Source: Hydrogenophaga intermedia (GTDB lineage: Bacteria; Pseudomonadota; Gammaproteobacteria; Burkholderiales; Burkholderiaceae_C). Taken from it: 36,172 nt of DNA. Under the pieces are notes generated by a model. It saw nothing but the letters and a program-made list of their open reading frames with translations, was not told the DNA's origin and searched no databases. Below are positions 24,373 through 33,030 of this stretch, in pieces. A program made the translations under genes and the position numbers. The stretch spans positions 1 to 36,172 of the forward strand of contig NZ_CCAE010000045.1 in the NCBI RefSeq assembly GCF_000723405.1. Reading direction: 5' to 3'. Numbering within the stretch: position 1 is the stretch's first letter; every line of letters starts with the position of its first letter.

Positions 24373-26229
24373 ATGAGCACCCTTTGGGACCTCTCCCACA
24401 TCCAGCCCGAGACACGGATCGTCATGGAAGGCGGCACCATTCCCGCGCTGTTCTGGAACGCCGTGAAGGCGCGCGGCCCGAAGGTGTGGATGCGCCAGAA
24501 GGACATGGGCCTGTGGCGCAGCTGGACCTGGGACCAGACCGGTCAGGCCGTGCGCGAGATCGCCCACGGCCTCATGGCCCTGGGCTTCGCACCGAAGGAC
24601 ACCGCCTCCATCCTGTCCAACACCACCATCGAATGGGTGCTGGCCGACCTGGCCGTGCTCAGCGCTGGCGGCGTGGCCAACGGCATCTACCCCACCGACG
24701 CACCCGAGCAGGTGCACTACCTGTGCGAAGACTCGCGCACCACCGTGCTGTTCGCGGAGGACGAGGAGCAGCTCGACAAGGCCCTGGCCGTGCGCGATCA
24801 GCTGCCGCTGCTCAAAAAGATCGTGGTGGTCGACATGGAGGGCCTGCGCGACTTCCATGACGAGCAGGTGATCAGCCTGGACGCCCTGCGCACCTTGGGC
24901 CGCGAGCACCTGGCGCAACACCCGCACATGCTGGAACAGCGCGTGGCCGGCGTGAACCCCGACGACCTGGCCATCCTGGTCTACACCTCGGGCACCACCG
25001 GCAAACCCAAGGGCGCCATGCACTCGCACAAGGGCCTGGTCTACACCGTGCGCGGCTACAACACGCTGATCGCGCGCGACGAGAACGACGAGTGCATGTG
25101 CTTCCTGCCGCTGTGCCACATCGCCGAGCGCATGGGCGGCGAGTACTTCTCGCTCTACACCGGCGCGCGGCTGAACTTCGTGGAGAACCCCGAGACCGTG
25201 CCCGAGAACGTGCGCGAGATCGCGCCCACCGTGTTCACCGCCGTGCCGCGCGTGTGGGAGAAGTTCTACTCCGGCGTGATGATCGCGTTGAAGGAGGCGA
25301 GCCGCCTGCAACAAGCCGCCTACGCCTGGGCCATTGGCGTGGGCCAGCAGGTGGCCGACCACGTGCTCAAGGGCGAGGCCGTGCCCGGTGGCCTGCGACT
25401 GCGCTTCAAGCTCGCGCGCCTGCTGGTGCTGGACAACGTGCGCAAGCTCATCGGCATCCACCGCTCGCGCTTCCTCGTCACGGGCGCGGCGCCCATCTCG
25501 CCCGAGCTGGTGCGCTGGTACCTCGCACTGGGCGTGCCCATGCTCGAGGTCTGGGGCATGACCGAAACCTGCGGCGCCTCCACCGGCGTGCCGGCGCAGC
25601 GCATCAAGCCCGGCAGCATCGGCCCGGCCGCGCAGTACAACGAGGTGAAGCTCGACCCGCAGACCGGCGAGATCCTGGTGCGCGGGCCCAACGTGTTCAT
25701 GGGCTACCTGAACCTGCCCGAGAAAACCGCCGAGACCATCGACGCCGAGGGCTGGCTGCACACGGGCGACGTGGGCGTGGTGGACGAGGAAGGCTTCTTC
25801 CGCATCACCGACCGCATGAAGGACATCATCATCACGGCCGGCGGGAAGAACATCACCCCCAGCGAGATCGAGAACGAACTGAAGTTCTCGCCCTACGTCA
25901 CCGACGCCGTCGTCATCGGCGACCAGCGCCCCTACCTCACGGTGATCATCATGATCGACCAGGAGAACGTGGAGAAGTTCGCGCAGGACAACGACGTGCC
26001 CTTCTCCAACTACGCCAGCCTCACCCGCTCGCCCGAGGTGCAGCAACTCATCCAGACCCTCATCGACGCCACCAACCGCAAGTTCGCGCGCGTCGAGCAG
26101 ATCAAGAAGTTCTGGCTGCTCGACACCCAGCTCACTGCCGAGGACGAGGAGCTCACGCCGACCATGAAGCTCAAGCGCAAGCTCGTGCAGAAGAAGTACG
26201 CCGAGCAGATCGAGGCCATGTACCACTGA
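24373..26229 (+). CDS. AMP-forming acyl-CoA synthetase (long-chain/FadD15-like)
   Basis: The 618-residue adenylate-forming enzyme has the P-loop YTSGTTGKPKG (about residues 208-218), the A5 motif WGMTETCG, the A7/A8 region WLHTGDVGVVDEEGFFRITDRMKD and a C-terminal catalytic lysine region near LTPTMKLKRK. Blocks such as FLPLCHIAERMGGEY and FTAVPRVWEKFYSG are those of long-chain acyl-CoA ligases of the FadD15/AAE15 type. It activates a carboxylate with ATP and CoA. Its place inside a liv-type transport operon, between LivF and the receptors, suggests that it activates the imported acid; the true substrate is inferred, not shown. Confidence 0.92.
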   Translation: MSTLWDLSHIQPETRIVMEGGTIPALFWNAVKARGPKVWMRQKDMGLWRSWTWDQTGQAVREIAHGLMALGFAPKDTASILSNTTIEWVLADLAVLSAGGVANGIYPTDAPEQVHYLCEDSRTTVLFAEDEEQLDKALAVRDQLPLLKKIVVVDMEGLRDFHDEQVISLDALRTLGREHLAQHPHMLEQRVAGVNPDDLAILVYTSGTTGKPKGAMHSHKGLVYTVRGYNTLIARDENDECMCFLPLCHIAERMGGEYFSLYTGARLNFVENPETVPENVREIAPTVFTAVPRVWEKFYSGVMIALKEASRLQQAAYAWAIGVGQQVADHVLKGEAVPGGLRLRFKLARLLVLDNVRKLIGIHRSRFLVTGAAPISPELVRWYLALGVPMLEVWGMTETCGASTGVPAQRIKPGSIGPAAQYNEVKLDPQTGEILVRGPNVFMGYLNLPEKTAETIDAEGWLHTGDVGVVDEEGFFRITDRMKDIIITAGGKNITPSEIENELKFSPYVTDAVVIGDQRPYLTVIIMIDQENVEKFAQDNDVPFSNYASLTRSPEVQQLIQTLIDATNRKFARVEQIKKFWLLDTQLTAEDEELTPTMKLKRKLVQKKYAEQIEAMYH

Positions 26230-26269
26230 GGCCGCCCGCGCGGCCGCACCACCCGAGGAGACCCGCGCC

Positions 26270-27433
26270 ATGAAGACATTGCACACCCTCACCGCGTTTG
26301 CGCTGGCGTTGTCCGCCGGCGCCGCCCTGGCCCAGACGCAGGGCGTGAGCAAGGACGAAATCGTCCTCGGCTCCATCCAGGACCTGTCGGGCCCGCTGGC
26401 CGGTTTCGGCAAGTCCGTGCGGCTGGGCATGGTGCTGCGCGTGGACGAGATCAACGAGCAGGGCGGCATCAACGGCCGCAAGCTCAAGCTCATCGTCGAA
26501 GACGCCAAGTACGACCCGCGCAACGCCGTGCTGGCGGCGCAGAAGCTGGTCAACCAGGACAAGATCTTCGCCATGGTGGCCCACCTGGGCACGGCGCAGA
26601 ACATGGCCGCCATGCCGGTGCAGTTCCAGAAGAACGTCGTCAACTTCCTGCCCGTGACGGCCGCGCGCGAGATGTACGAGCCCTTCCACAAGCTCAAGTT
26701 CGCCAACATCGGCCCCTACTACGAGCAGATGCGCACCTTCCTGCCGCGCATGGTGCAGGAGAAGAAGCCCAAGGCGGTGTGCGCCATCTACCAGGACGAC
26801 GAGTTCGGCCTGGAGGTGCTGCGTGGCGCGGAAGAAGGCCTGAAGGCCGTGAACCTGCAGATGGTGGAGAAGACCTCGTTCAAGCGCGGCGCCACCGACT
26901 TCTCCTCGCAGGTGGCGCGCATGAAGGCCGCCAACTGCGACTTCATCGTGCTCGGCACCATCATCCGCGAGACCATCGGCACCATTGCCACCGCGCGCAA
27001 GCTCGATTTCAACCCCACCTTCTTCGGCTCGCAGGCCGCCTACACCGACCTCATCCACAAGCTGGGCGGACCGGCCATGAACGGCCTGTACGCCACCATG
27101 ACGACCCAGCACCCCTACCTGGACGAGGCCGCGCAGCCGATCCGCTTCTGGGCCAACAAGTACAAGACCAGGTTCAACGAAGACCCCAACGTCTTCTCTG
27201 TCTACGGCTACAACGCCATTGACATCTTCGCGCGCGCCGCCGGCAAGACCGGCGCCAACCTCACCACCGACAGCTTCGTGAAAACCATGGACAGCCTGAG
27301 CGTGCCGACCGACATCTTCGGCTCGCCGCCGCTCAGCTTCAGCCCGCAGCGACGCTACGGCAGCATGGCCATGCGCCTGTCGCAGATCCAGGACGGCCGC
27401 TGGAAGGTCGTCTCCGATTACGTGAACAAGTGA
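26270..27433 (+). CDS. LivJ-type periplasmic binding protein, copy 1
   Basis: The 387-residue product has a signal peptide (MKTLHTLTAFALALSAGAAL, cleaved after ALA before QTQ) and the Peripla_BP_6 two-lobe fold: DEIVLGSIQDLSGPLAGFGK at the start, KLVNQDKIFAMVAHLGTAQN, and VLGTIIRETIGTIATARKLD. It should deliver the ligand to LivHMGF. GAGGAGA lies 9-15 bases before ATG. The following gene is a close paralogue. Residues around VNFLPVTAAREMYEP and KLKFANIGPYYEQMRTF, which border the cleft, differ partly from copy 2, so ligand ranges may differ. Confidence 0.93.
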   Translation: MKTLHTLTAFALALSAGAALAQTQGVSKDEIVLGSIQDLSGPLAGFGKSVRLGMVLRVDEINEQGGINGRKLKLIVEDAKYDPRNAVLAAQKLVNQDKIFAMVAHLGTAQNMAAMPVQFQKNVVNFLPVTAAREMYEPFHKLKFANIGPYYEQMRTFLPRMVQEKKPKAVCAIYQDDEFGLEVLRGAEEGLKAVNLQMVEKTSFKRGATDFSSQVARMKAANCDFIVLGTIIRETIGTIATARKLDFNPTFFGSQAAYTDLIHKLGGPAMNGLYATMTTQHPYLDEAAQPIRFWANKYKTRFNEDPNVFSVYGYNAIDIFARAAGKTGANLTTDSFVKTMDSLSVPTDIFGSPPLSFSPQRRYGSMAMRLSQIQDGRWKVVSDYVNK

Positions 27434-27542
27434 TGTCGCCAGGGCGGCGCGAGGAAGGGTTTTTCCGCATCACCGCCCCTGTGAAACGGCCCATCATCCC
27501 CGCGAGAACAAGCCTCTTCCACCCTTGAAGGAGACAGCAGCG

Positions 27543-28721
27543 ATGAAGACGACATTGAGCCTGATCGGCGCGGCCATCGCGCTGGGCACCGCCGGCGCCG
27601 CGCTGGCGCAAAACCAGGGCGTGAGCAAGGACGAGATCGTCCTCGGCTCCATCCAGGACCTCTCCGGTCCCATCGCCGGCTTCGGCAAACAGGTGCGTCT
27701 GGGCATGATGCTGCGCGTGGACGAGGCCAATGAACAGGGCGGCGTCAACGGCCGCAAGCTCAAGCTCATCGTCGAGGACTCCAAATACGACCCGCGCAAC
27801 GCCGTGCTGGCGGCGCAGAAGCTGGTCAACCAGGACAAGATCTTCATGATGGTGGGCCACATCGGCACGGCGCAGAACATGGCCGCCATGCCGGTGCAGT
27901 TCCAGAAGAACGTCATCAATTTCTTCCCCGTCACCGCCGCGCGCGAGATGTACGAGCCCTTCCACAAGCTCAAGTACAGCTTCGCCGCCACCTACTACGA
28001 CCAGATGCGCGTGGCCGTGCCCCGCCTGGCCAAAGAGAAGAACGCCAAGAAGGTCTGCACCATGTACCAGGACGACGAGTTCGGCCTGGAGGTCAAGCGC
28101 GGCGCGGAAGACGGCCTGAAGGCCGCCGGCATGGCGCTCGCAGTGGAGACCAGCTACAAGCGCGGCGCCACCGACTTCTCCTCGCAGATGCAGAAGCTCG
28201 CCTCCGAGCAGTGCGACATGGTCGTGCTGGGCACGATCATCCGCGAGACCATCGGCGGCATCGCCACGGCCAAGCGCCTGGGCTTCAACCCCACCTTCAT
28301 CGGCTCCAGCGCGGCCTACACCGACCTCATCCACAAGCTCGGCGGCCCAGCCATGAACGGCCTGTACGCCACCATGACGGTGCAGCACCCCTACCTGGAC
28401 GCGGCCTCGCAGCCCATCCGCTTCTGGGCCAACAAGTACCAGACCAAGTTCAACGAAGAACCCACGGTGTTCTCGGTCTACGGCTACTCGGCCATCGACA
28501 GCTTCATCCGCGCCGCCAGCAAGGCCGGCAACAACCTCAGCACCGAGAGCTTCATCAAGGCCATGGACACCATGACCATCCCGCCCGACATCTTCGGCAG
28601 CGCCGAGATGACCTTCACCGCGCAAAAGCGCCTGGGCAGCAACGCCACGCGCATGTCGCTGCTGGAGAACAACCGCTGGAAGGTGGTCACGGAGTACATG
28701 AACACCAACGCCGCCAAGTGA
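27543..28721 (+). CDS. LivJ-type periplasmic binding protein, copy 2
   Basis: The 392-residue protein has a signal peptide (MKTTLSLIGAAIALGTAGAA, cleaved after ALA before QNQ) and is clearly a tandem paralogue of the preceding gene: QGVSKDEIVLGSIQDLSGP, KLVNQDKIF, TAQNMAAMPVQFQKNV and FKRGATDFSSQ-like blocks are shared almost unchanged. AAGGAGACA lies 9-17 bases before ATG 27543. The 109-bp gap from copy 1 contains GGAAGGGTTTTTCC at 27453-27466, perhaps a separate regulatory site. A terminator follows at 28796. Confidence 0.93.
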   Translation: MKTTLSLIGAAIALGTAGAALAQNQGVSKDEIVLGSIQDLSGPIAGFGKQVRLGMMLRVDEANEQGGVNGRKLKLIVEDSKYDPRNAVLAAQKLVNQDKIFMMVGHIGTAQNMAAMPVQFQKNVINFFPVTAAREMYEPFHKLKYSFAATYYDQMRVAVPRLAKEKNAKKVCTMYQDDEFGLEVKRGAEDGLKAAGMALAVETSYKRGATDFSSQMQKLASEQCDMVVLGTIIRETIGGIATAKRLGFNPTFIGSSAAYTDLIHKLGGPAMNGLYATMTVQHPYLDAASQPIRFWANKYQTKFNEEPTVFSVYGYSAIDSFIRAASKAGNNLSTESFIKAMDTMTIPPDIFGSAEMTFTAQKRLGSNATRMSLLENNRWKVVTEYMNTNAAK

Positions 28722-28795
28722 TTGATGGCCTGACAGCTTCCTGAGACTTCGCGCCGCCCGGTCAACGGGCCATGCGCGGCAGCCGTCGGTGTCGC

Positions 28796-28817
28796 AAGCC
28801 CCGGTGGCTTTTTTTTT
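28796..28817 (+). terminator. Intrinsic terminator of the liv operon
   Basis: A short stem AAGCC / GGCTT with loop CCGGT runs directly into a run of T, in the gap between the second receptor and the convergent histidine kinase. The stem is only 5 bp but the T-tract is long. Confidence 0.6.
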
Positions 28818-28851
28818 GGTTCGCGTACGGAGCAGCAGTGGTGGGCCCGGC

Positions 28852-30249
28852 TCAGGTGGCCGGCAGCGTCCACCAGAAACGCGCGCCTTCGCCCATGCGC
28901 GCGCTGGCGCCCACCTCGCCGCCGTGCTGCTGCACCACGCGGCGCACCACCGTCAGGCCCAGGCCGGTGCCGGGCACGTCTTCGCCGGCCAGGCGATTGA
29001 ATGGCTGGAACAGTTCGTCCGCGCGCGCCTCATCGAATCCCGGTCCGTTGTCGATCACCGCGAAGCGCCAGGCGCCGTTCTCGCGCTTCGCGTCCACGGC
29101 CATCGCCAGGCCGGGCCGGCCCTGACCGTACTTGAGCGCGTTGCCCACCAGGTTGGTCACCACGTGTGCCATCAGGCCGCGGTCCGCCTCCACCACGGGC
29201 AGGCTGCCCACGCGCACCGCCTGGCGCGCCAGCGGGTATTCCATGGCCAGTTGCTCCACGCACTCGCGCACCAGCTCGCCAAAATCCACCCGCGCCTTCT
29301 GCAGGGCCTGCTGCTCCACGCGCGCCAGGTCCAGCAGATCGCTCACCATGCGGCTGGCGCGCAGCGACTCATGGCCCAGCTTGCGCACCAGCGGCAAGGC
29401 CTGGGCGGGCTGGCCCTCCTCGATCGCCTCGCGCGCCATCTCGCTCAGGCCGTGGATGTTGCGCAGCGGCCCGCGCAGGTCGTGCGAGACCATGCCGGAG
29501 AAGGCGCGCAGGCCCTGGTTGAGCGCCTCCAGCTGGGCCGTGCGCTCGTGCACCACGCGGTCCAGGCCGTCGGCCAGGCGCTGCAGCTCCGCCTCGGCCT
29601 GTTCGCTGCGGTGCAGCTCACGCGCCAGGCGGCGCGCGTCGCGCTGCAGGATCAGCGTGAGCACAAAGAAATAGACCACCACGATGGGCAGCGGCGTGAG
29701 TTCACGAAACGCCTTCACGTCCATGCCCACGCGCATGGCCGCGAACAGCAGCAGCGGCTGAACCAGGAACGCGCCGGCCAGGGCCAGCTGCCCGCTCCAG
29801 CGCTCCCGCCACCAATGCCACAGCAGCCACAGTGCCGCCACCAGCAGCACGCCGGCCGAGGCCAGCGGCCCCCGGAACGGGTTGCCAGACAACAGCGTCA
29901 CCACCGTGGCGACCCAGACAAAGCCCACCGCACACAGCAGAACGAAGCGCGTCCATTGCCGGTCGGTGCGGTGCGTCAGGTAGGTGTGCAGGCCGACCAA
30001 TAGCGCTGCCAGGGCGATCACCACCGCGGAGGCGGCCGGCGCGCCGATGACCTCGGGGCTGGCGCCGAAGAAGCGCTGCGCCACGCGAAACACCAGCGCG
30101 GATGCGCCAAACAGAATGGCCGAGCCGGCCAGCCAGCGCACGTAGGGCCATGATTCCCGGTGCGAATAGGCAATGAAGATCACGCCCAGCAAAGCCACGA
30201 GCGCGCCGGTCATGAAACGCAGATCGCCGAAGAGTGTGAGCCAGTCCAT
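28852..30249 (-). CDS. Membrane-bound sensor histidine kinase (orphan)
   Basis: The 465-residue protein has about six to seven hydrophobic segments in the first 205 residues, a coiled-coil-like linker (residues ~205-245, RELHRSEQAEAELQRLADGL), a HisKA domain with phospho-acceptor H256 in SHDLRGPLRNIHG, and a HATPase with NALKYG (N box), DNGPGFDE (G1), FNRL and GTGLGLTVVRR (G2). The DLRGPLRNI form is that of bacteriophytochrome-like HWE-free kinases. No response regulator gene lies nearby. ATG 30249 has GGCAGG directly upstream; the frame continues 17 codons further without meaning. Signal sensed is unknown. Confidence 0.9.
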   Translation of the reverse strand: MDWLTLFGDLRFMTGALVALLGVIFIAYSHRESWPYVRWLAGSAILFGASALVFRVAQRFFGASPEVIGAPAASAVVIALAALLVGLHTYLTHRTDRQWTRFVLLCAVGFVWVATVVTLLSGNPFRGPLASAGVLLVAALWLLWHWWRERWSGQLALAGAFLVQPLLLFAAMRVGMDVKAFRELTPLPIVVVYFFVLTLILQRDARRLARELHRSEQAEAELQRLADGLDRVVHERTAQLEALNQGLRAFSGMVSHDLRGPLRNIHGLSEMAREAIEEGQPAQALPLVRKLGHESLRASRMVSDLLDLARVEQQALQKARVDFGELVRECVEQLAMEYPLARQAVRVGSLPVVEADRGLMAHVVTNLVGNALKYGQGRPGLAMAVDAKRENGAWRFAVIDNGPGFDEARADELFQPFNRLAGEDVPGTGLGLTVVRRVVQQHGGEVGASARMGEGARFWWTLPAT

Positions 30250-30360
30250 CCTGCCGGGAAGTGCCGAAACCGCCGCAGTGTGACATATGGATACACGCAC
30301 GCCAGCGGGTTGTCACGGATGTCGTCGGCGCGCCGCGACGGGGCCACCCACAATGCCTCG

Positions 30361-30762
30361 ATGAGCCCCGACACCGCCCGCTGGCTGGCCGACGCCCTGC
30401 TCGCCCTGCATGTGTCGGTGGTGCTCTTCGTGGTGGGCCTGCTGCCACTGGTGCTGGCCGGCGGCGCGCTGGGCTGGCGCTGGGTGCGCCGCTTCGGCCT
30501 GCGCGCCACGCACCTGGCGCTCATGCTTTTCATCGCCGCCCAGGCCTGGCTGGGGCAGCTTTGCCCGCTCACCGTGTGGGAGCAGGACCTGCGCCGCATC
30601 GCCGGCCAGGCCAGCTACCGCGAGAGCTTCATCGAACACTGGCTCTCACGGCTGCTGTACTGGGACGCGCCCTGGTGGGTGTTCGTGGCCGCGTACACGG
30701 CCTTCGCCGGGCTGGTGGGGCTGGCGTGGTGGTGGGTGCGGCCAGTCAGGCGTCCGAACTAA
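30361..30762 (+). CDS. DUF2784 family membrane protein
   Basis: The 133-residue protein has three to four membrane helices and the conserved family features: LALHVSVVLFVVGLL in helix 1, GWRWVRRFGLRATHLALML, GQLCPLTVWEQDLRRIAGQ after helix 3, and FIEHWLSRLLYWDAPWWVFV before the last helix. DUF2784 has no known function. The ATG at 30361 is the first residue of the conserved part. It is divergent from the histidine kinase (111-bp gap) and convergent with the amidohydrolase. Confidence 0.85.
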   Translation: MSPDTARWLADALLALHVSVVLFVVGLLPLVLAGGALGWRWVRRFGLRATHLALMLFIAAQAWLGQLCPLTVWEQDLRRIAGQASYRESFIEHWLSRLLYWDAPWWVFVAAYTAFAGLVGLAWWWVRPVRRPN

Positions 30763-30766
30763 CCAT

Positions 30767-30795
30767 GCAAATTCTCCACAGCGTGGAAGATTTGC
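30767..30795. terminator. Inverted repeat between convergent genes, possible terminator
   Basis: GCAAAT and TCCAC pair with GTGGA and ATTTGC around an AGC loop, interrupted by a two-base internal mismatch. It lies 5 bp after the DUF2784 stop and 25 bp before the amidohydrolase stop. There is no T-tract, so terminator function is only suggested by position. Confidence 0.4.
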
Positions 30796-30819
30796 AAGGT
30801 TCGCGACCGGCAGCCGCCG

Positions 30820-31800
30820 TCAAAGCCCGAACACCCTGAGCGCGTTCCCGCCGCGCACCGCCTCGCGCACATCCGCCCCCAGCGCGTCGACTTTGCCCAG
30901 CGCGCCCCGCGCGTCGTGCACCTGGTGCGGCCAGTCGGTGCCCAGCATCACCTGCGAGGCGCCCACCACGGACACCAGGTACTGCAGCGAACGCGGGTCG
31001 TAGGTGATGCTGTCGTAGTAAATGTGGCGCAGGTAGTCGGTGGGCTTGCGCTTCATGCGCCGGCGCTCGGCAATCTCCACCTCGTCGCCCTTCTCGAAAC
31101 GGCCCACCAGGTAAGGCAGCGTGCCGCCGCCGTGCGAGGCGATCAGCTTCATGTTCGGGAAGCGGTCGAAGAAGCCGTCGAAGATCATGCGGGTGAAGGC
31201 CAGCGTGGTGTCGAACATGAAGCCCACCGACCAGCTCAGGTCGTACTTCGTCATGTCCATCAGGTCCACGCCCGGCGGGTCGGTGGGGTGCACCAGCACC
31301 GGCAGACCGCGCTGGTCGATGGCCGCCCATACGGGCTCGAAGAACGGGTCGGTGAGGCTGCGGCCCGAGATGTTGGCCAGCACCATCACGCCCACCGCGC
31401 CGTTCGCGCAGGAACGCTCCAGCTCCTGCACCGCGCGCTCCGGGTACTCCCAGGGCAGCGAGGTGAACCAGCGGATGCGGTCCGGGTACTGCGCCTGCGC
31501 GCGCGCCATGGCGTCGTTCGACTCCACCGCCGCCTGGCAGCTCGTGGCCTCGTCGCCCCAGTACACGTTGGGGCAGGTCAGCGACACGATGGAGATGTCG
31601 ATGCCCGCCGCGTCCATCTGCTGGATGCGCAGCGCGTAATCGAAGTGGCCGGGCTGCGGAATCGCCACCGGCGTGTTGCCGCGAAAGATCTCGTCCTGCC
31701 CGTCGGGCCGGCGCTGGATGTTGTAGGCCCCGCCCTTGGCCTTCAGCAATTCCAGCCAGGCGGGTGTGTACATGTGGGTGTGAACGTCGATGACGGGCAT
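30820..31800 (-). CDS. Amidohydrolase 2 family protein (ACMSD-like)
   Basis: The 326-residue TIM-barrel enzyme has the single-metal ligand set of the aminocarboxymuconate-semialdehyde decarboxylase superfamily: H7 and H9 in VIDVHTHMY, a histidine in PVLVHPTDPPG, another in IASHGGGTLPYLVGRF, and the aspartate in LGTDWPHQ. Members decarboxylate or hydrolyse aromatic and related acids. ATG 31800 is preceded by GGAGACA. It is divergent from a Bug-family receptor gene 135 bp away, suggesting that the two belong to one catabolic function, but no ring-cleavage genes are nearby to identify the substrate. Confidence 0.9.
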   Translation of the reverse strand: MPVIDVHTHMYTPAWLELLKAKGGAYNIQRRPDGQDEIFRGNTPVAIPQPGHFDYALRIQQMDAAGIDISIVSLTCPNVYWGDEATSCQAAVESNDAMARAQAQYPDRIRWFTSLPWEYPERAVQELERSCANGAVGVMVLANISGRSLTDPFFEPVWAAIDQRGLPVLVHPTDPPGVDLMDMTKYDLSWSVGFMFDTTLAFTRMIFDGFFDRFPNMKLIASHGGGTLPYLVGRFEKGDEVEIAERRRMKRKPTDYLRHIYYDSITYDPRSLQYLVSVVGASQVMLGTDWPHQVHDARGALGKVDALGADVREAVRGGNALRVFGL

Positions 31801-31935
31801 GTCTTGTCTCCGGTGTTGTTGTGCTGCGGCCCGGCGCGAAGCGGACCGTAAGCAAGCATACCTTCTGGGGAAAACACGCATGCGTCCATCTGGTGCGCCA
31901 TCCCAGAATCGGTGCACCACAACAAGGAGACACGC

Positions 31936-32913
31936 ATGCAACGCCGACACTTCCACGCCCTGGCGGGCGCTGCCCTGCTGACCGCCGCACAACTGGGGTT
32001 GCCCAACCTGGCCCACGCGCAAGACGGCGGTACCTTGCGCGTGTGGGTGGGCTTTCCACCGGGCGGATCGGTGGACACGGTGGCGCGCATCGTGGCCGAG
32101 AAGATGAAGGACACGCTCAAGCAAAACGTGATCGTGGAGAACAAGCCCGGTGCGGGCGGGCGCCTGGCGCTGGGCGAACTGCGGCGCGCCGCCCCCGATG
32201 GCAACACCATCATCCTGGCGCCCAGCGGCGCGCTGGTGATCTCGCCCTACCTGTACAGCAACCTCGGCTACGACCCCATCAAGGACTTCACGCCCATCGC
32301 ACGCGCCACGGTGTTCGACTTCGCCGTCACCGCCGGCCCCGGCGCGCCACAGGGCAACTTGAAGGCCGTGCTCGACTGGATGAAGGCCAACCCCACCAAG
32401 GCCAGCTACGGCACATCGGGCGCGGGCACGGTGCCGCACTTCGCGGGCCTGCTCATCGGCCAGGCCACGGGCGTGCCCATGACGCACGTGGCCTACCGCG
32501 GCGGCGCACCCGCCGCGCAGGACCTGCTGGGCGGGCAGATCCCGCTGATGGTGGACACCGCGTCCGAGACCATCGAACACCACCGCGCGGGCCGCCTGCG
32601 CATCCTGGCTGTCACGGGCGAACAGCGCTCCGCCGCGCTGCCCGACGTGCCCACGCTCAAGGAGCAAGGCATCAACATGGCGGCCGACGCCTTCTTCGCC
32701 TACTTCGGCCCTGCGGGCCTGAACCCTCAGACCGCGGAGCGCATCAGCCAGGCGGTGGCGCAGGCGCTGGCCGACCCGGGCATCCAGGAAAAGATCCGCG
32801 GGTACGGGCTGGTGCCCAGCCACGCGGGGCCGGCGGCCACGGGGGCGATGGTGGCGGAGCACCTGAAGCGGTGGGAGGCGCCGGTGAAGGCGTCGGGGTT
32901 CAAGCCGGAGTGA
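31936..32913 (+). CDS. Bug family (TctC-like) periplasmic receptor
   Basis: The 325-residue protein has an export signal (MQRRHFHALAGAALLTAAQL, cleavage after AHA before QDG; the RR pair could be a weak Tat signal) and the Bug/TctC fold: VGFPPGGSVDTVARIVAEKM, VENKPGAGGRLALGEL, YGTSGAGTVPHFAG and HVAYRGGAPAAQDLLGGQI. These receptors are greatly expanded in Burkholderiales and bind carboxylates. No TctAB membrane genes adjoin. AAGGAGA precedes ATG 31936. Divergent with the amidohydrolase. Confidence 0.93.
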   Translation: MQRRHFHALAGAALLTAAQLGLPNLAHAQDGGTLRVWVGFPPGGSVDTVARIVAEKMKDTLKQNVIVENKPGAGGRLALGELRRAAPDGNTIILAPSGALVISPYLYSNLGYDPIKDFTPIARATVFDFAVTAGPGAPQGNLKAVLDWMKANPTKASYGTSGAGTVPHFAGLLIGQATGVPMTHVAYRGGAPAAQDLLGGQIPLMVDTASETIEHHRAGRLRILAVTGEQRSAALPDVPTLKEQGINMAADAFFAYFGPAGLNPQTAERISQAVAQALADPGIQEKIRGYGLVPSHAGPAATGAMVAEHLKRWEAPVKASGFKPE

Positions 32914-33030
32914 GGGTCTCGACAACGGCGAGTAGCGGCCGGTTCATGAAAGCAACCACGTTGGATTGATTCACAAATACTCTATAGGGGTACCGTATAA
33001 CGCAGGATTTCGACTTGCGAGGTACGCGGT

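Noticed and set aside
23494..26709. A 1,071-codon open frame on the minus strand
   Set aside because: It is antisense to livF and the ligase, is low-complexity (His, Ala, Val, Gln-rich) and mirrors the third-position GC bias of the real plus-strand genes.
30820..32925. A 701-codon minus-strand frame joining the amidohydrolase to sequence antisense to the Bug receptor
   Set aside because: Only the part from ATG 31800 resembles the amidohydrolase family and has a ribosome site; the upstream 375 codons are antisense shadow.
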